Positions 1 to 8,691 of a stretch of 64,000 nt of DNA are shown here, piece after piece. Source of the stretch: Palsa-504 sp963756575 (GTDB lineage: Bacteria > Actinomycetota > Actinomycetes > Streptosporangiales > Streptosporangiaceae). Position numbers and translations under genes: made by a program. The notes below the pieces were generated by a model, which ran no database searches, had not been told where the DNA came from, and saw nothing but the letters and a program-made list of their open reading frames with translations. Location of the stretch: assembly GCA_963756575.1 (NCBI GenBank), contig CAVWOM010000016.1:62001-126000 (forward strand), given 5' to 3'. Within the stretch, counting starts at the first letter, position 1; each line of letters begins with the position of its first letter.

Positions 1-661
1 GCCGGCGTCCGGGCGGCCTCTTCTCGGGCGGGGACGGCTCTGGCGGGCTCTTCTCGGGCGCGGCAGGCGGGCGGAAGGGCGGCAGGCTGAGGCAGAGCGC
101 GGTCATGACCGCGAAGCTGCCCGCGTCCAGCAGCAGGGCGAACGGCGCGCCGACGGTGGCCACGATCAGCCCCGCCACGGCCGGGCCGACGATGCCGGCC
201 AGCTCCCAGTTGGCCGAGAGCAGCGAGTTGGCCGCGTCGAGCTGGTCGTCGTCCACCAGCCGCGGCACCAGCGCCGACTCGGCCACCTCGGTCACCGCGG
301 ACAGCAGCGCGCTGACGGCCGCGATCGGGTACAGGTCGGCGACGGCCAGGTGATGCAGCCACAGCAGGACGGGGACGACCGCGATCAGCAGGCCGCGGGC
401 CGCGTTGTCGACGGCCAGCAGCAGGCGCGGCCGGCCCCCGTCCAGCAGGCGCCCGGCCACCGGCCCGCTGACGATCCGCGGCAGCCCGAAGCACATCAGG
501 ACCACGCCCAGCTGAGCCGGCCCCGCGATGCCCAGCACGACCCAGGAGAGCGCGACCAGGGTGAAGGCGTCGCCGGCCCGGGAGATCATCATCCCGAGCC
601 AGAACCGGCGGAACGGCCGGCGGCGGAGCACCCGCCGGGCGCCCCGGAGTGTCTGGCGCAA
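1..661 (-). CDS. MFS transporter, N-terminal part (cut by window edge)
   Basis: Reading the minus strand from a TTG at 661 gives about 220 residues of an integral membrane protein that runs off the left edge. It begins with a basic stretch (RRRPFRRFW), followed by alternating hydrophobic helices with Gly-rich turns. A loop with GRLLDGGRPR after the second helix fits the A-motif loop of the major facilitator superfamily. The visible part covers roughly the first six transmembrane segments, then a Pro/Glu/Lys-rich stretch that looks like the central cytoplasmic loop. A purine-rich GGGAGAGGCGG lies just upstream of the TTG; a GTG ten codons downstream is the alternative start. It is divergent from the MmcQ-like gene with about 31 bp between them. 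The substrate cannot be read; drug/solute efflux is only a family guess. Confidence 0.75.
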   Translation of the reverse strand, partial: MRQTLRGARRVLRRRPFRRFWLGMMISRAGDAFTLVALSWVVLGIAGPAQLGVVLMCFGLPRIVSGPVAGRLLDGGRPRLLLAVDNAARGLLIAVVPVLLWLHHLAVADLYPIAAVSALLSAVTEVAESALVPRLVDDDQLDAANSLLSANWELAGIVGPAVAGLIVATVGAPFALLLDAGSFAVMTALCLSLPPFRPPAAPEKSPPEPSPPEKRPPGRR

Positions 662-692
662 TCTTCCGCCTCTCCCGGGTTAAGGTGCCGTC

Positions 693-1037
693 ATGACGTG
701 GGAGGACGTGCTCGCGTACTGCCTGGCCAAGCCCGGCGCCTGGCAGGACGAGCCCTGGGAGGGCGACGTCGTGGCCAAGGTCGGCGGCAAGATCTTCGCG
801 TTCCTCGGATCGGGAAACCCTCCTTCGGTGGGCCTGAAGTGCGGGGCCAGCCGCGAGGCGGCCGACGAATGGCTCGCGCGGTACCCGGACGACGCCTCGG
901 TGATGGCCTACATCGGCCGCTCCGGGTGGAACACGCTGCGGATCGGCGGCGCGATCGGGGCGGACGAGCTGCTCGAGGCCATTGACGCATCCTATTCGGC
1001 CATTGTCAGCAAACTGCCAAGGAAAGACCGCCCCTGA
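693..1037 (+). CDS. MmcQ/YjbR family protein
   Basis: A 114-residue protein beginning MTWEDVLAYCLAKPGAW, the usual opening of the MmcQ/YjbR (DUF419) family. It contains the conserved EPWEGDVVAKVGGKIFAFLG and SGWNTLRIGG blocks. The family has a CyaY-like alpha/beta fold and is annotated as DNA-binding on structural grounds; its physiological role is not established. Length is normal. The ATG is preceded by AAGGTG at a usable distance. It is divergent from the MFS gene and alone on its strand; the AT-rich stretch that follows separates it from the Nudix gene. Confidence 0.85.
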   Translation: MTWEDVLAYCLAKPGAWQDEPWEGDVVAKVGGKIFAFLGSGNPPSVGLKCGASREAADEWLARYPDDASVMAYIGRSGWNTLRIGGAIGADELLEAIDASYSAIVSKLPRKDRP

Positions 1038-1232
1038 CTATACCGAATTACAGGCGTTCTTAAAAATAGTTTCCCGGTAATTAACTGAGGCCATTATTTA
1101 AATGACGGGAGCGTCAGTCCGGCACGGTGAACGCTTCGGTGATGCCGCCGTCGAGCGGCAGCGCGGCCGCGGTTCGGCGTCCCCGTGCCGGATAGTGGTT
1201 TGGGGTCGCGGGGTCAGGGGAGGTGGGGTGGC
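1038..1232. other. AT-rich intergenic patch
   Basis: No gene is seen. Positions about 1037-1105 are strikingly AT-rich for this genome (runs such as TTAAAAATAG and TTATTTAAATG), which fits a promoter region for the Nudix gene. No convincing -35/-10 pair could be fixed. The second half returns to high GC and ends in a strong ribosome-binding site. Confidence 0.4.
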
Positions 1233-1688
1233 GTGGCCCAGGAATCCATGGCTCTTCCGGCTATTCCGGTGTCGGCCGGGGCGCTTATCTTCGACTCGGA
1301 GCGTCGGCTGCTGATCCTCAAGCCCACCTACAAGAGCGGCTGGACCATCCCCGGCGGCGTCATGGAGGCGGACGGGGAGTCCCCGTGGGAGGCATGCCAG
1401 CGCGAGGTACGCGAGGAAACCGGCCTCGAGGTGAGCCGCGGACGGCTGGCCGCGATGGACTTCCGCCCGGCGAAGCCCGGACGGCTGGCTGGCATCCGGT
1501 ACCTGTTCGACTGCGGACAGGCGGGCGACGACGCGCTGGCTAACATGAAGCTGCAGCCCGAGGAGATCTCCGATTCCCGGCTGGTCTCCCTGACCGAGGC
1601 ATTCACCCTGCTCAGGGGCCCGATCAGCCGCCGCGTGGAGTCAGCGATCCAGGGGCACTTCTACCTGGAGAACGGCCAGCCTCTCTAG
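1233..1688 (+). CDS. Nudix hydrolase
   Basis: A 151-residue Nudix protein. The Nudix box is complete: GGVMEADGESPWEACQREV continues into REETGL, matching GX5EX7REUXEEXGU. Nudix enzymes hydrolyse nucleoside diphosphates linked to another moiety; the substrate here is not readable. Start choice: GTG at 1233 has AGGGGAGG nine bases upstream, far better than the upstream ATG at 1185, whose N-terminus is low complexity. ATG 1248 is a third option. The last 4 bp overlap the 3' end of convergent aroE. Confidence 0.88.
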   Translation: MAQESMALPAIPVSAGALIFDSERRLLILKPTYKSGWTIPGGVMEADGESPWEACQREVREETGLEVSRGRLAAMDFRPAKPGRLAGIRYLFDCGQAGDDALANMKLQPEEISDSRLVSLTEAFTLLRGPISRRVESAIQGHFYLENGQPL

Positions 1689-2527
1689 TCCGCGGCGCGG
1701 CGGGCCAGCTCGGCCTGGCCGACGGCGCGCATCGCCTCGAGCGGGGCGGGCTTGATGCCGGTCATCAGCTCGACCTGGCGAGCGGCCTGATGCAGGAGCA
1801 GGTCGAAGCCGCCGACCACGATCGCGCCGGACCGGCTCGCAGCCTGCGCGAGCGGAGTGGGCCACGGGTGGTACACCACGTCGAGCACGGCGGCGGGACC
1901 GGGGCGGGGATACTGGGCACGTTCGGCGTATATATCGGCGGCACCGGCCGGCACCGTGGAAATCAGCAGGTCACCGTCGCGGGCCTCCGTGGTGAGCGGG
2001 GTGCCGAAGGGCCGCAGGCCGACCGCCATCCCCAGCCGGTCCGCGGCCGCCAGCAGGTCGCCGGCCCGGGCCTGGTCGCGGACCACGACCGTCACCGACC
2101 TCAGGCCGGTTTCCCGGAGGGCGGCGAGGGCGGCGCAGGCGGTCGCGCCGGCGCCCAGGATGGTGGCGCCGGACGGGGCGGTCACCCCGGCCTCGGCCAG
2201 GGCGGCCACCATGCCGGGGACGTCAGTGTTATAACCGTGCCGCTCGCCGTGTTCGAAGATCACCGCGTTGACCCCGCCCGTTTCGATGGCGAGCGGCTCG
2301 GTGCGGTCGAGTAGCGGCAGTACCGCCCGCTTCAGCGGCATGGTCAGCGACAGGCCGGTCCACCCGGGAGCGGCCAGCACGCCGGGCAGGCCGGCCTCGT
2401 CGCACTCGATCGCGGTGTAGGTCCAGTCGTGCAGGCCGAGCGCGGCGTAGGCGGCCGTGTGCAGCACCGGGGACAGCGAATGCGCGATCGGCGAGCCGAG
2501 GACGGCCGCCCGGCCGGAGTCGGTCAC
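1685..2527 (-). CDS. aroE: shikimate dehydrogenase
   Basis: A 280-residue shikimate 5-dehydrogenase, the NADPH-dependent step from 3-dehydroshikimate to shikimate in the aromatic amino-acid/chorismate pathway. The shikimate-binding SLSP is at residues 17-20, the catalytic Lys is Lys66 (in MPLKRA, replacing the usual NVT-P-K), and Asn87 and Asp102 of the active site are present. The NADP-binding GAGATA lies at 125-130. GTG start. It is the last gene of the rarA-alaS-ruvX-mltG series, one base after the mltG stop. No other aro genes follow, as the neighbour is convergent. Confidence 0.93.
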   Translation of the reverse strand: MTDSGRAAVLGSPIAHSLSPVLHTAAYAALGLHDWTYTAIECDEAGLPGVLAAPGWTGLSLTMPLKRAVLPLLDRTEPLAIETGGVNAVIFEHGERHGYNTDVPGMVAALAEAGVTAPSGATILGAGATACAALAALRETGLRSVTVVVRDQARAGDLLAAADRLGMAVGLRPFGTPLTTEARDGDLLISTVPAGAADIYAERAQYPRPGPAAVLDVVYHPWPTPLAQAASRSGAIVVGGFDLLLHQAARQVELMTGIKPAPLEAMRAVGQAELARRAAD

Positions 2528-2528
2528 G

Positions 2529-3782
2529 TCAGCCCTTGGCCAGGTTGTGCTGGAGTTCCTCGCGGAACTGCTGGAACTGAGCCTGGCTGGAGGTGAAGTC
2601 GGTCTCGCCGGTCTTCGGGTTGACGGTGACGAAGTAGATCCAGCTCCCCGCGGCCGGGTGCAGCACGGCCTGGATGGCCGCGTTACCCGGGCTGTCGATC
2701 GGGCCGGGGGTCAGGCCCTTGTTCTTGTACGTGTTGTACGGCGAGGGGCTCTGGAGCTGCTTGTCGCTGGCGATGATGCCGAACGTGTTCAGGCCGTACA
2801 GCACGGTGCTGTCGAGCTCGAGCGGGATGCCCTGCTTCAGCCGGTTGTAGATCACCCGGGCGATCTTCGGGTAGTCGGAGAGCCGGCCGCCTTCGGCCTG
2901 GACCAGGCTGGCCATCACGATGACCTGGCCCGGCGTGAGCCCGGCGTGCCGGGCTCCCGCGTCCAGGCTGATCGTGGCGGCCTCCTGGTTGAACCGCTTG
3001 ACCATATCCTTCAGCACCCCGGCGGCGGTCTCGTGCGGGACCACGTCGTAGGTCGCGGGGAACAGGTAGCCCTCGGGCTTGCCGTTGGCGAAGGACGGCA
3101 GGCCGAGCGCCGCCGGGTCCTTGAGGGCCTTGGCGTAGGCGCTGGCCGCGAGGCCGGACTTGGCCCCCAGGTAGGAGATGATCTGGCTCAGCCGCCAGCC
3201 CTCCGGGATCGTCACCTTGACCTGGACCATGTTGTTCGGGTCCACCAGCAGCGAGTAGGCCAGCGAGGCCTTCATGTGCTCGTGCATCCCGTAGAAGCCG
3301 GGCAGCAGGCCCGTCCCGCTGGTGCTGTGCTCAGCCGCGAGCACGAAGGCGCGGGAGCTGGCCACCACGCCGAGCTTGACCAGCTTCGGCGCCAGGCTGG
3401 TGGGCGAGTCACCCGAGGTGACCTGGACCACGACCGAACCGGTACCACTCCCGGCGTAGTCCGCCGGATGGTACTTGCTCATGTACAGATTGTAACCGTA
3501 GACACCGCCCACGGCGAGCGGAACGACGATGACCAGCAACGCCACCAGCGGTGCGATCCAGCGGAACCGCCGCCGCCGACGGCGCCCGCCGTCCCGGGGG
3601 GGACGCCCGTCGCCACGGCGCCGGCGACGGCTGGGCCGTTCCTCCTCCGCGTATTCGGCGTCGTCGTCATACTCCTCGCCGTAACCTTCGTCGCCGTAGC
3701 CTTCGTCGCGGTAAGCGGGATCCCCGTAACCGGGGTCGCTGTAGCCGGGGTCGCCTTGGCCGGGGTCGCCGAAGCCGGGCAC
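2529..3782 (-). CDS. mltG: endolytic murein transglycosylase MltG (intact frame, C-terminal part)
   Basis: This frame encodes the membrane anchor and catalytic domain of MltG/YceG, which cuts nascent peptidoglycan glycan strands at the outer face of the membrane and is thought to set chain termini. An acidic Tyr/Gly/Asp repeat region (residues about 1-45) is followed by a poly-Arg stretch, one transmembrane helix (about 75-96), a LysM-like part and the YceG domain. ASLVQAE at 291-297 carries the only Glu at the expected catalytic site, followed by the LELDSTVLYG block and a TPGPIDSPGNAAIQA segment. The GTG at 3782 is the first ordinary start in this frame, but the frame stays open to 4364. 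The true start is probably the ATG at 4456, with one base missing near 4164-4167 (next entry). Confidence 0.85.
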   Translation of the reverse strand: MPGFGDPGQGDPGYSDPGYGDPAYRDEGYGDEGYGEEYDDDAEYAEEERPSRRRRRGDGRPPRDGGRRRRRRFRWIAPLVALLVIVVPLAVGGVYGYNLYMSKYHPADYAGSGTGSVVVQVTSGDSPTSLAPKLVKLGVVASSRAFVLAAEHSTSGTGLLPGFYGMHEHMKASLAYSLLVDPNNMVQVKVTIPEGWRLSQIISYLGAKSGLAASAYAKALKDPAALGLPSFANGKPEGYLFPATYDVVPHETAAGVLKDMVKRFNQEAATISLDAGARHAGLTPGQVIVMASLVQAEGGRLSDYPKIARVIYNRLKQGIPLELDSTVLYGLNTFGIIASDKQLQSPSPYNTYKNKGLTPGPIDSPGNAAIQAVLHPAAGSWIYFVTVNPKTGETDFTSSQAQFQQFREELQHNLAKG

Positions 3783-4456
3783 GAACCTGCCCTGGTTTTC
3801 GTCTTCGCCCGGGTACGGGGCTGACTCGGGGTAAGGATCCGGCTCGCCGTACTGGCCGCGCTCGTCGTACCGGTCGCCTGGATTGTGGCTGGCCTGCAGG
3901 GCCGGGCCGGGTGGCCAGGACGAGGCGGCCTCGGGGCGGGAAGGCGGCTGCGCCCGGGGGCCGGGCGGGCTCGCGGGCGGCGGCCTGAGGCGCTCATCCG
4001 GGCGCCACGCATCCGGGTCTGGGAGGCGGGGAAATCCCTGGGACCCATGGGGTGCTAGGGGTCCTTGGGGTGCTAGGGGTGTTAGGGGTGCCTGGGGTCC
4101 TTGGGGCAGACGCTGGCCTCGCTGATCTAGCGGCAGGCGCTGATCTTGCGGCAGGCGCTGACCGGGGCTGGCAGGCGCTGGCCCTGGGGTGTCGGGCGCT
4201 GGCCGGGCGGCGGCGGGCGCTGGCCCAGCGGAGGCAGGCGCGGGTCCTGCAGGGGCGGGCGCGGCTCCTGCGGCAGGCGCCGGCCGGGGGGAACGCGCTG
4301 ATCCTGGCCGGGAGGAACGCGCGGCCCTGGCTGAGCGGGTGGCCCCGGCTGAGCGGGCGGGATGCTACCGGGATCCTGGGGTCCGCGCGAGTGCCGTGGG
4401 CGGGGGTTCTGCGGCGGCCGCGGGTCCTGCGGCCATCCGCCTCCGTCCTGGCTCAC
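3783..4456 (-). pseudogene. mltG: displaced N-terminal linker of mltG, one-base frame break near 4164-4167
   Basis: An ATG at 4456 overlaps the ruvX stop (ATGA) and opens a 109-residue Pro/Gln/Arg-rich frame (MSQDGGGWPQDPRPPQNPRP...) that ends at 4127. The MltG frame is open from 4364 downwards and repeats the same composition (GQRLPQDQRLP). The two match at the shared GQRLP repeat: adding one base to the G run at 4164-4167 gives one 642-residue protein with a cytoplasmic disordered region ahead of the poly-Arg and membrane helix, as is common in actinobacterial MltG. The stretch is repetitive, including about nine-base units at 4048-4105 reading PLAP/PQG on the gene strand, so polymerase slippage or an assembly error is plausible. 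Confidence 0.7.
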
Positions 4457-5106
4457 GCGTCAGCCCTGTTACCGGGGTCCGTGCTGCCCGGAGGACTCGA
4501 GCTGGCGTCAGGGGCCGGGCTGGCGGCAGGGGCCGCGCTGGCGGCGGCCGGGACGAGCTGGCCGGCCGGGCGGCCGGTGGCACGCTCGGCGTCCAGGGCG
4601 GCCTGGAGCAGGACCGCGGCGGCCGCGGCGTCGACGACCTGGCGGCGGGCGCGGGAGTCCTTGCCGCCGCGGCGCAGCGCGCTGTGCGCCTCGGTGGTGG
4701 TGAAGCGCTCGTCGAAGAGCCGGACCGGGACCGGGGCCAGGCGTCCGGCCAGGTCCACGGCGAACTCGCGGGCGCCTGCCGCGGCGGCGCCCTCCCGGCC
4801 GGACAGCGACGTGGGCAGGCCCACGATGACCTCGATCGCGTCTTCACCGGAAATCAGCCGCACGAGCTCGGCCCGGGCCTGCCCGGCCGCGGGGCCGGGT
4901 CCCGACCGCAGCACGGTCAGCGGGGTAGCGAGAATGCCGCCCGGGTCGCTGCGAGCGACCCCGATGCGGACCGAACCTACATCCACGGCGAGCCGCACCC
5001 CCTGCCTGAACGGAAGCTGGCTCACCGAGACGGCCCCGGGAGTTTCAGAGCAGGTCCGGGATAGACGCGACCCGGAATCAGGGACCCCGGAAGGTCGCAT
5101 GAGCAT
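4453..5106 (-). CDS. ruvX: putative pre-16S rRNA nuclease / Holliday junction resolvase-like YqgF
   Basis: A 217-residue RNase H-fold protein of the YqgF/RuvX family, known for maturing the 16S rRNA 5' end and once proposed as a Holliday junction resolvase. The RNase H core is visible: LAVDVGSVRIGVA with the first metal-binding Asp, IVGLPTSLSG, DERFTT, and a late VDAAAAAVLLQ helix with the last Asp. The Pro/Ala/Ser tail of about 40 residues is longer than usual. A GTG at 5025 (VSQLPF) is an alternative start closer to the normal family length; the ATG at 5106 lacks a strong ribosome-binding site. It lies 13 bp after alaS and overlaps the ATG of the mltG leader by 4 bp, so it is cotranscribed. 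Confidence 0.88.
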   Translation of the reverse strand: MLMRPSGVPDSGSRLSRTCSETPGAVSVSQLPFRQGVRLAVDVGSVRIGVARSDPGGILATPLTVLRSGPGPAAGQARAELVRLISGEDAIEVIVGLPTSLSGREGAAAAGAREFAVDLAGRLAPVPVRLFDERFTTTEAHSALRRGGKDSRARRQVVDAAAAAVLLQAALDAERATGRPAGQLVPAAASAAPAASPAPDASSSPPGSTDPGNRADA

Positions 5107-5119
5107 GCCAATACGTTAC

Positions 5120-7849
5120 CTACCGGACTCGAGTCTGTCCTGCGATGTCTCGCAAAGCTCCACGAACCGCGTCAAATGCCTCATCGATGACACCAGGGTG
5201 GCTGAGGGGGGCGCCGCCGCCCTGGGCCACGTCCGGCTTCCCGCCGCCGTTCCCGCCGAGAGCCCGGGCCGCCACCGAGACCAGCGGGCCCGCCGCCAGG
5301 CCGGAGCCCCGGCCGGCCTCGTTGACCGCGATGACCACCACCGGCTTGTCGGCGGGCACCCCGATGACCGCGACCACCGCGGGCTGCGTGTGCGGCACCC
5401 GGCCGCGCACGTCGACGGCGAGCTTGCGGATGTCGTCAGGCTCAGTCCCGTCCGGAGCCCGGTGCGCGACCAGGGCCACGCCGCCGACGTCCTCCGCGCC
5501 GGCCGCGATGTCACCGGCCGACTCGAGCAGCCGCGCCGCCCGCATCCGCTGCAGCTCGCGCTCGGCGTCCCTGAGCCTGGCCACCACGGCGGAGATGCGC
5601 TCGGGCAATTGCTCACGCGGTGTCTTGAACTGCTCGCTGAGCTGGCTGACCAGCGTGCTCTCCCGGGCTAGGAAACGGAACGCGTCGATGCCCACCAGCG
5701 CCTCGATCCGGCGCACGCCGGACCCGATGGACGCCTCGCCGAGCACCTTGATCAGGCCGAGCTGACCGGACCTGGCCACGTGGGTGCCGCCGCACAGCTC
5801 GCGGGAGTAGTCGCCGACCTCGACCACGCGCACCCGGTCACCGTACTTCTCGCCGAACAGCGCCAGCGCGCCCATGTCGCGCGCATCCTCCTGCGAGGTG
5901 TAGAACGCGTGCACGTCCAGGTCGTTGACCAGGACCTCGTTGACCTCATCCTCGGTGTCGCGCAGGACCGCCAGGGGCACCGCGCCCTGGGCGGTGAAGT
6001 CGAACCGGAGCCGGCCCGGCGCGTTCTCCGAGCCCGCCTGCGCCGCCGACTCCCCCAGCGCGCCGCGCAGCGCCCGGTGCACGAGATGGGTCGCGGTGTG
6101 CGAGCGGGACAGCGCGCGGCGGCGCTCGATGTCGATCTGCGCGTGTGCGGGCGCGCCCACCCTGACCTCGCCGGAGGTGACCGTGCCTCGGTGCACGATC
6201 AGGCCGGGCAGCGGGGTCTGCGCGTCGCGGACCGCGATCTCGCCGCCGTCCACGGTGATCGTGCCCTCATCGGCGAGCTGACCGCCGCCTTCGGCGTAGA
6301 ACGGGGTGCGGTCGAGCACCACGTCGACCGCGGTACCCGCGCCCGCCGACGGCACCGGCACGCCGTCCACCAGCAGGCCCAGGATGCTCGCCTCGCCAGA
6401 GATCTGGTCGTAGCCGGTGAAGCTGACCGCGCCGGACCGCTCGAGCAGCTCCGCGAACGCGGAGATGTCCGCGTTACCCGTCTTCTTCTCGGCCGCGTCC
6501 CGCTTGGCGCGGTCCCGCTGCTCGGCCATGAGCCGGCGGAACCCCTCCTCGTCGACGGTCAGGCCCTGCTCGGCCGCCATCTCCAGGGTCAGGTCGATCG
6601 GGAAGCCGTAGGTGTCGTGCAGCTGGAAAGCCTGGTCGCCGGACAGCGCGGCCGAGCCCCGGCGCCGGATCTCCTCCACCGAGGCGTCGAAGATCGCGGT
6701 CCCGGTGCGCAGCGTGCTGGCGAACGCCGACTCCTCGCCGTCGATGACCGCGTGGATATTGACCGCGACGCGGCTCAGCTCGGGATACAGGCCCGCCATC
6801 GCCTCGAGGGCGGCCGAGGTGAGCTCGTGCATGAACCGCTCCCCCGTCGCCGGGGTCGCGCCGGCGCCGCCGCGCTGGCCGCCGGCCAGCAGGCGCAGGT
6901 TCCTTATGCTGCGCCGGACGATGCGCCGCAGCACGTAGCCGCGGCCCTCGTTGCCGGGCAGCACGCCGTCCCCGATCAGCATGACCGCGCTGCGCACATG
7001 GTCGGCGATGATCCGCAGGGCCACGTCGGTGCGCTGGTCACGGCCATACCGCTGCTCGGTGAGCTCGGCCGCCCGGTCGAGGATCTTCCAGGTGGTGTCG
7101 ATCTCGTAGAGGTTGTCGACGCCCTGCAGGATGGACGCCATCCGCTCGAGGCCCATGCCGGTGTCGACGTTCTTCGAGGGCAGCAGGCCCTCGATGTCGA
7201 AGTCGTCCTTAGCCCGGACCTTGCTCAGGCTGTCCTGCATGAAGACCAGGTTCCAGACCTCGAGGAACCGGTCCTCGTCGGCCTCCGGGCCGCCGTCACG
7301 GCCGTATTCCGCGCCGCGGTCGTAGTAGATCTCCGAGCACGGGCCGCCGGGTCCCGGCACGCCCATGTGCCAGTAGTTGTCGGCCAGGCCGCGGTGCTGG
7401 ATCCGGTCGGGCGACAGGCCGATCTGGTTCCGCCAGATCCCGTACGCCTCGTCGTCGCCGTGCAGGACGGTGGCCCACAGCTTGTCCTCCGGAAAGCCGA
7501 ACCCGCCGTCGGCCTCGGACTTGGTCAGCAGCTCCCAGGCGTACCTGATCGCGCCTTCCTTGAAGTAGTCGCCGAACGACCAGTTGCCCAGCATCTGGAA
7601 GAACGTGGCGTGCCTGGTGGTCTTACCCACCTCTTCGATGTCCAGCGTCCGCACGCACTTCTGCACGTCCGCGGCGCGCTTGTACGGCGGCGTGCGCTGG
7701 CCGAGCAGGTACGGCTTGAACGGCTGCATGCCCGCGATGACGAACAGCACCGTGGGGTCGTCGGCGACCAGGGAGGCCGAGGGCACGATCGTGTGCCCCT
7801 GCTGCTCGAAGTACGCAAGGAAGCGGCGGGCGATCTCGGCCGACTCCAT
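5120..7849 (-). CDS. alaS: alanine--tRNA ligase
   Basis: A full-length 909-residue class II alanyl-tRNA synthetase. It starts MESAEIARRFLAYFEQQGH. Class II motifs are seen in the first 250 residues (RHATFFQMLGNWSFGDYFKE; MGLERMASILQG). The editing domain shows the zinc HxxxH in HTATHLVHRAL and the CGGTHVARSGQLG element that discharges Ser/Gly-tRNA-Ala. The C-terminal part carries a Gly-rich C-Ala-like tail (LGGNGGGKPDVAQGGG). It overlaps the upstream DUF6167 gene by one base (TGATG). The DUF948-DUF6167-alaS-ruvX-mltG-aroE order matches other actinomycetes. Confidence 0.97.
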   Translation of the reverse strand: MESAEIARRFLAYFEQQGHTIVPSASLVADDPTVLFVIAGMQPFKPYLLGQRTPPYKRAADVQKCVRTLDIEEVGKTTRHATFFQMLGNWSFGDYFKEGAIRYAWELLTKSEADGGFGFPEDKLWATVLHGDDEAYGIWRNQIGLSPDRIQHRGLADNYWHMGVPGPGGPCSEIYYDRGAEYGRDGGPEADEDRFLEVWNLVFMQDSLSKVRAKDDFDIEGLLPSKNVDTGMGLERMASILQGVDNLYEIDTTWKILDRAAELTEQRYGRDQRTDVALRIIADHVRSAVMLIGDGVLPGNEGRGYVLRRIVRRSIRNLRLLAGGQRGGAGATPATGERFMHELTSAALEAMAGLYPELSRVAVNIHAVIDGEESAFASTLRTGTAIFDASVEEIRRRGSAALSGDQAFQLHDTYGFPIDLTLEMAAEQGLTVDEEGFRRLMAEQRDRAKRDAAEKKTGNADISAFAELLERSGAVSFTGYDQISGEASILGLLVDGVPVPSAGAGTAVDVVLDRTPFYAEGGGQLADEGTITVDGGEIAVRDAQTPLPGLIVHRGTVTSGEVRVGAPAHAQIDIERRRALSRSHTATHLVHRALRGALGESAAQAGSENAPGRLRFDFTAQGAVPLAVLRDTEDEVNEVLVNDLDVHAFYTSQEDARDMGALALFGEKYGDRVRVVEVGDYSRELCGGTHVARSGQLGLIKVLGEASIGSGVRRIEALVGIDAFRFLARESTLVSQLSEQFKTPREQLPERISAVVARLRDAERELQRMRAARLLESAGDIAAGAEDVGGVALVAHRAPDGTEPDDIRKLAVDVRGRVPHTQPAVVAVIGVPADKPVVVIAVNEAGRGSGLAAGPLVSVAARALGGNGGGKPDVAQGGGAPLSHPGVIDEAFDAVRGALRDIAGQTRVR

Positions 7850-8196
7850 CAGTGGCCATCCTCTGGTTCGTGGTCGGTTGGGCGGTCGGGGCCTGCTGAG
7901 AGGGTAGAGCCTGCGGGCGCGGGGTGGGCAAGCCGGTATAGCTCCATGCCCTCCCGCACGTCGCGGGTGAAGCGATAGGACTCCCGGGCCAGGGCGATCG
8001 CGCCCCGGCGGGCGCGCCGGCCGGTAACCCGGGCCCTGGCACCGGCATCGGCTCGCACGAGCTCGAGCGTGCCCTCGGGCGCGAGGCGGCCCGGGGTAAG
8101 GGTGGCAGACAGGCGGCGGCCGACCGCGGAGACACGCCGGTAGCCGTAAATGCCGGTCACGGCCCCCGCGGTGAGCCAGAAACCCCTGCGGATCAT
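7849..8196 (-). CDS. DUF6167 family small membrane-associated protein
   Basis: A 115-residue protein starting MIRRGFWLTAGAVTGIYGYRR, a short basic N-terminus and one hydrophobic helix, then a basic amphipathic body ending in an acidic tail. The position between the DUF948 protein and alaS is that of the actinomycete DUF6167 family. Function unknown. It overlaps the DUF948 gene by 4 bp (ATGA) and alaS by one base, so all three are probably translationally coupled. Confidence 0.8.
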   Translation of the reverse strand: MIRRGFWLTAGAVTGIYGYRRVSAVGRRLSATLTPGRLAPEGTLELVRADAGARARVTGRRARRGAIALARESYRFTRDVREGMELYRLAHPAPAGSTLSAGPDRPTDHEPEDGH

Positions 8197-8672
8197 CGCA
8201 CGGCCTCCCCTCGGGTGAGCTGGCCGCGTTCGGCCGGGCCGCGTTCGGTCAGGCTGTGTCCGATCACGGTGGCGGGCAGGGCGCGCCGGCGCCGGCTGAC
8301 GGCGTGGCGCACTCCGTAGGCCAGCGCGCCCATCCGGCCGACGGGACCGGCGGCGATGGTACGGCCGAGGCCGGCTAGCGCCGTGACCTGGCCGGCCAGC
8401 TCGGTCATCCCGGTGCCGAGCTCGTCCATGCTGGCCGTGACCGATTCGGTGCGGTCGAGCTGACGGCCCGCGCGGTCCACCGCGGCCTGGGCACCGTCCA
8501 CCGCGGCCTGCGCGCGGGTCAGCAGGACATCGCCGCGCTCGCGCACCTCGGCGACCAGCTTGCTGCTCTCGGACAGGAAGCGCCCCAGCCGGAACAGCAC
8601 GAACACGCCGACGCAGACCAGCAGGGCCCAGAACACGGCGGCGATCAGCGCGGCAAGCTCGGCCGCGTTCAT
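8193..8672 (-). CDS. DUF948 domain membrane protein
   Basis: A 159-residue protein starting MNAAELAALIAAVFWALLV: one N-terminal membrane helix, then a long helical, coiled-coil-like section (ESSKLVAEVRERGDVLLTRAQAAVDGAQAAVDRAG) and a basic tail. This is the DUF948 layout known next to alaS in actinomycetes. The ATG at 8672 is preferred over an upstream start at 8870, whose extension is only a repeat of Arg/Pro/Ala read out of frame from the rarA tail. The spacing to the rarA stop is about 19 bp. Function is unknown; a role at the cell envelope is only inferred. Confidence 0.82.
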   Translation of the reverse strand: MNAAELAALIAAVFWALLVCVGVFVLFRLGRFLSESSKLVAEVRERGDVLLTRAQAAVDGAQAAVDRAGRQLDRTESVTASMDELGTGMTELAGQVTALAGLGRTIAAGPVGRMGALAYGVRHAVSRRRRALPATVIGHSLTERGPAERGQLTRGEAVR

Positions 8673-8691
8673 GCCGGGACCGTACCGATGC

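Noticed and set aside
350..985. 211-codon frame on the plus strand over the MFS and MmcQ genes
   Set aside because: Gln/Pro/Arg/Asp-rich nonsense overlapping two genes that read as real protein families.
3479..4048. 189-codon minus frame starting MGPRDFPASQ
   Set aside because: Out-of-frame reading of the mltG linker and membrane helix; Thr/Ala/Pro repeats only.
4164..4167. programmed ribosomal frameshift in mltG
   Set aside because: No slippery heptamer or downstream pseudoknot is evident; a one-base miscall or slippage in a G run explains it more simply.
5780..7978. 732-codon open frame antisense to alaS, and similar long antisense frames over relA, EF-G, thrS and DUF349
   Set aside because: They mirror highly conserved genes, have the skewed Arg/Val/Leu/Ala/Gly composition of GC-rich shadow frames, and carry no recognisable motifs.
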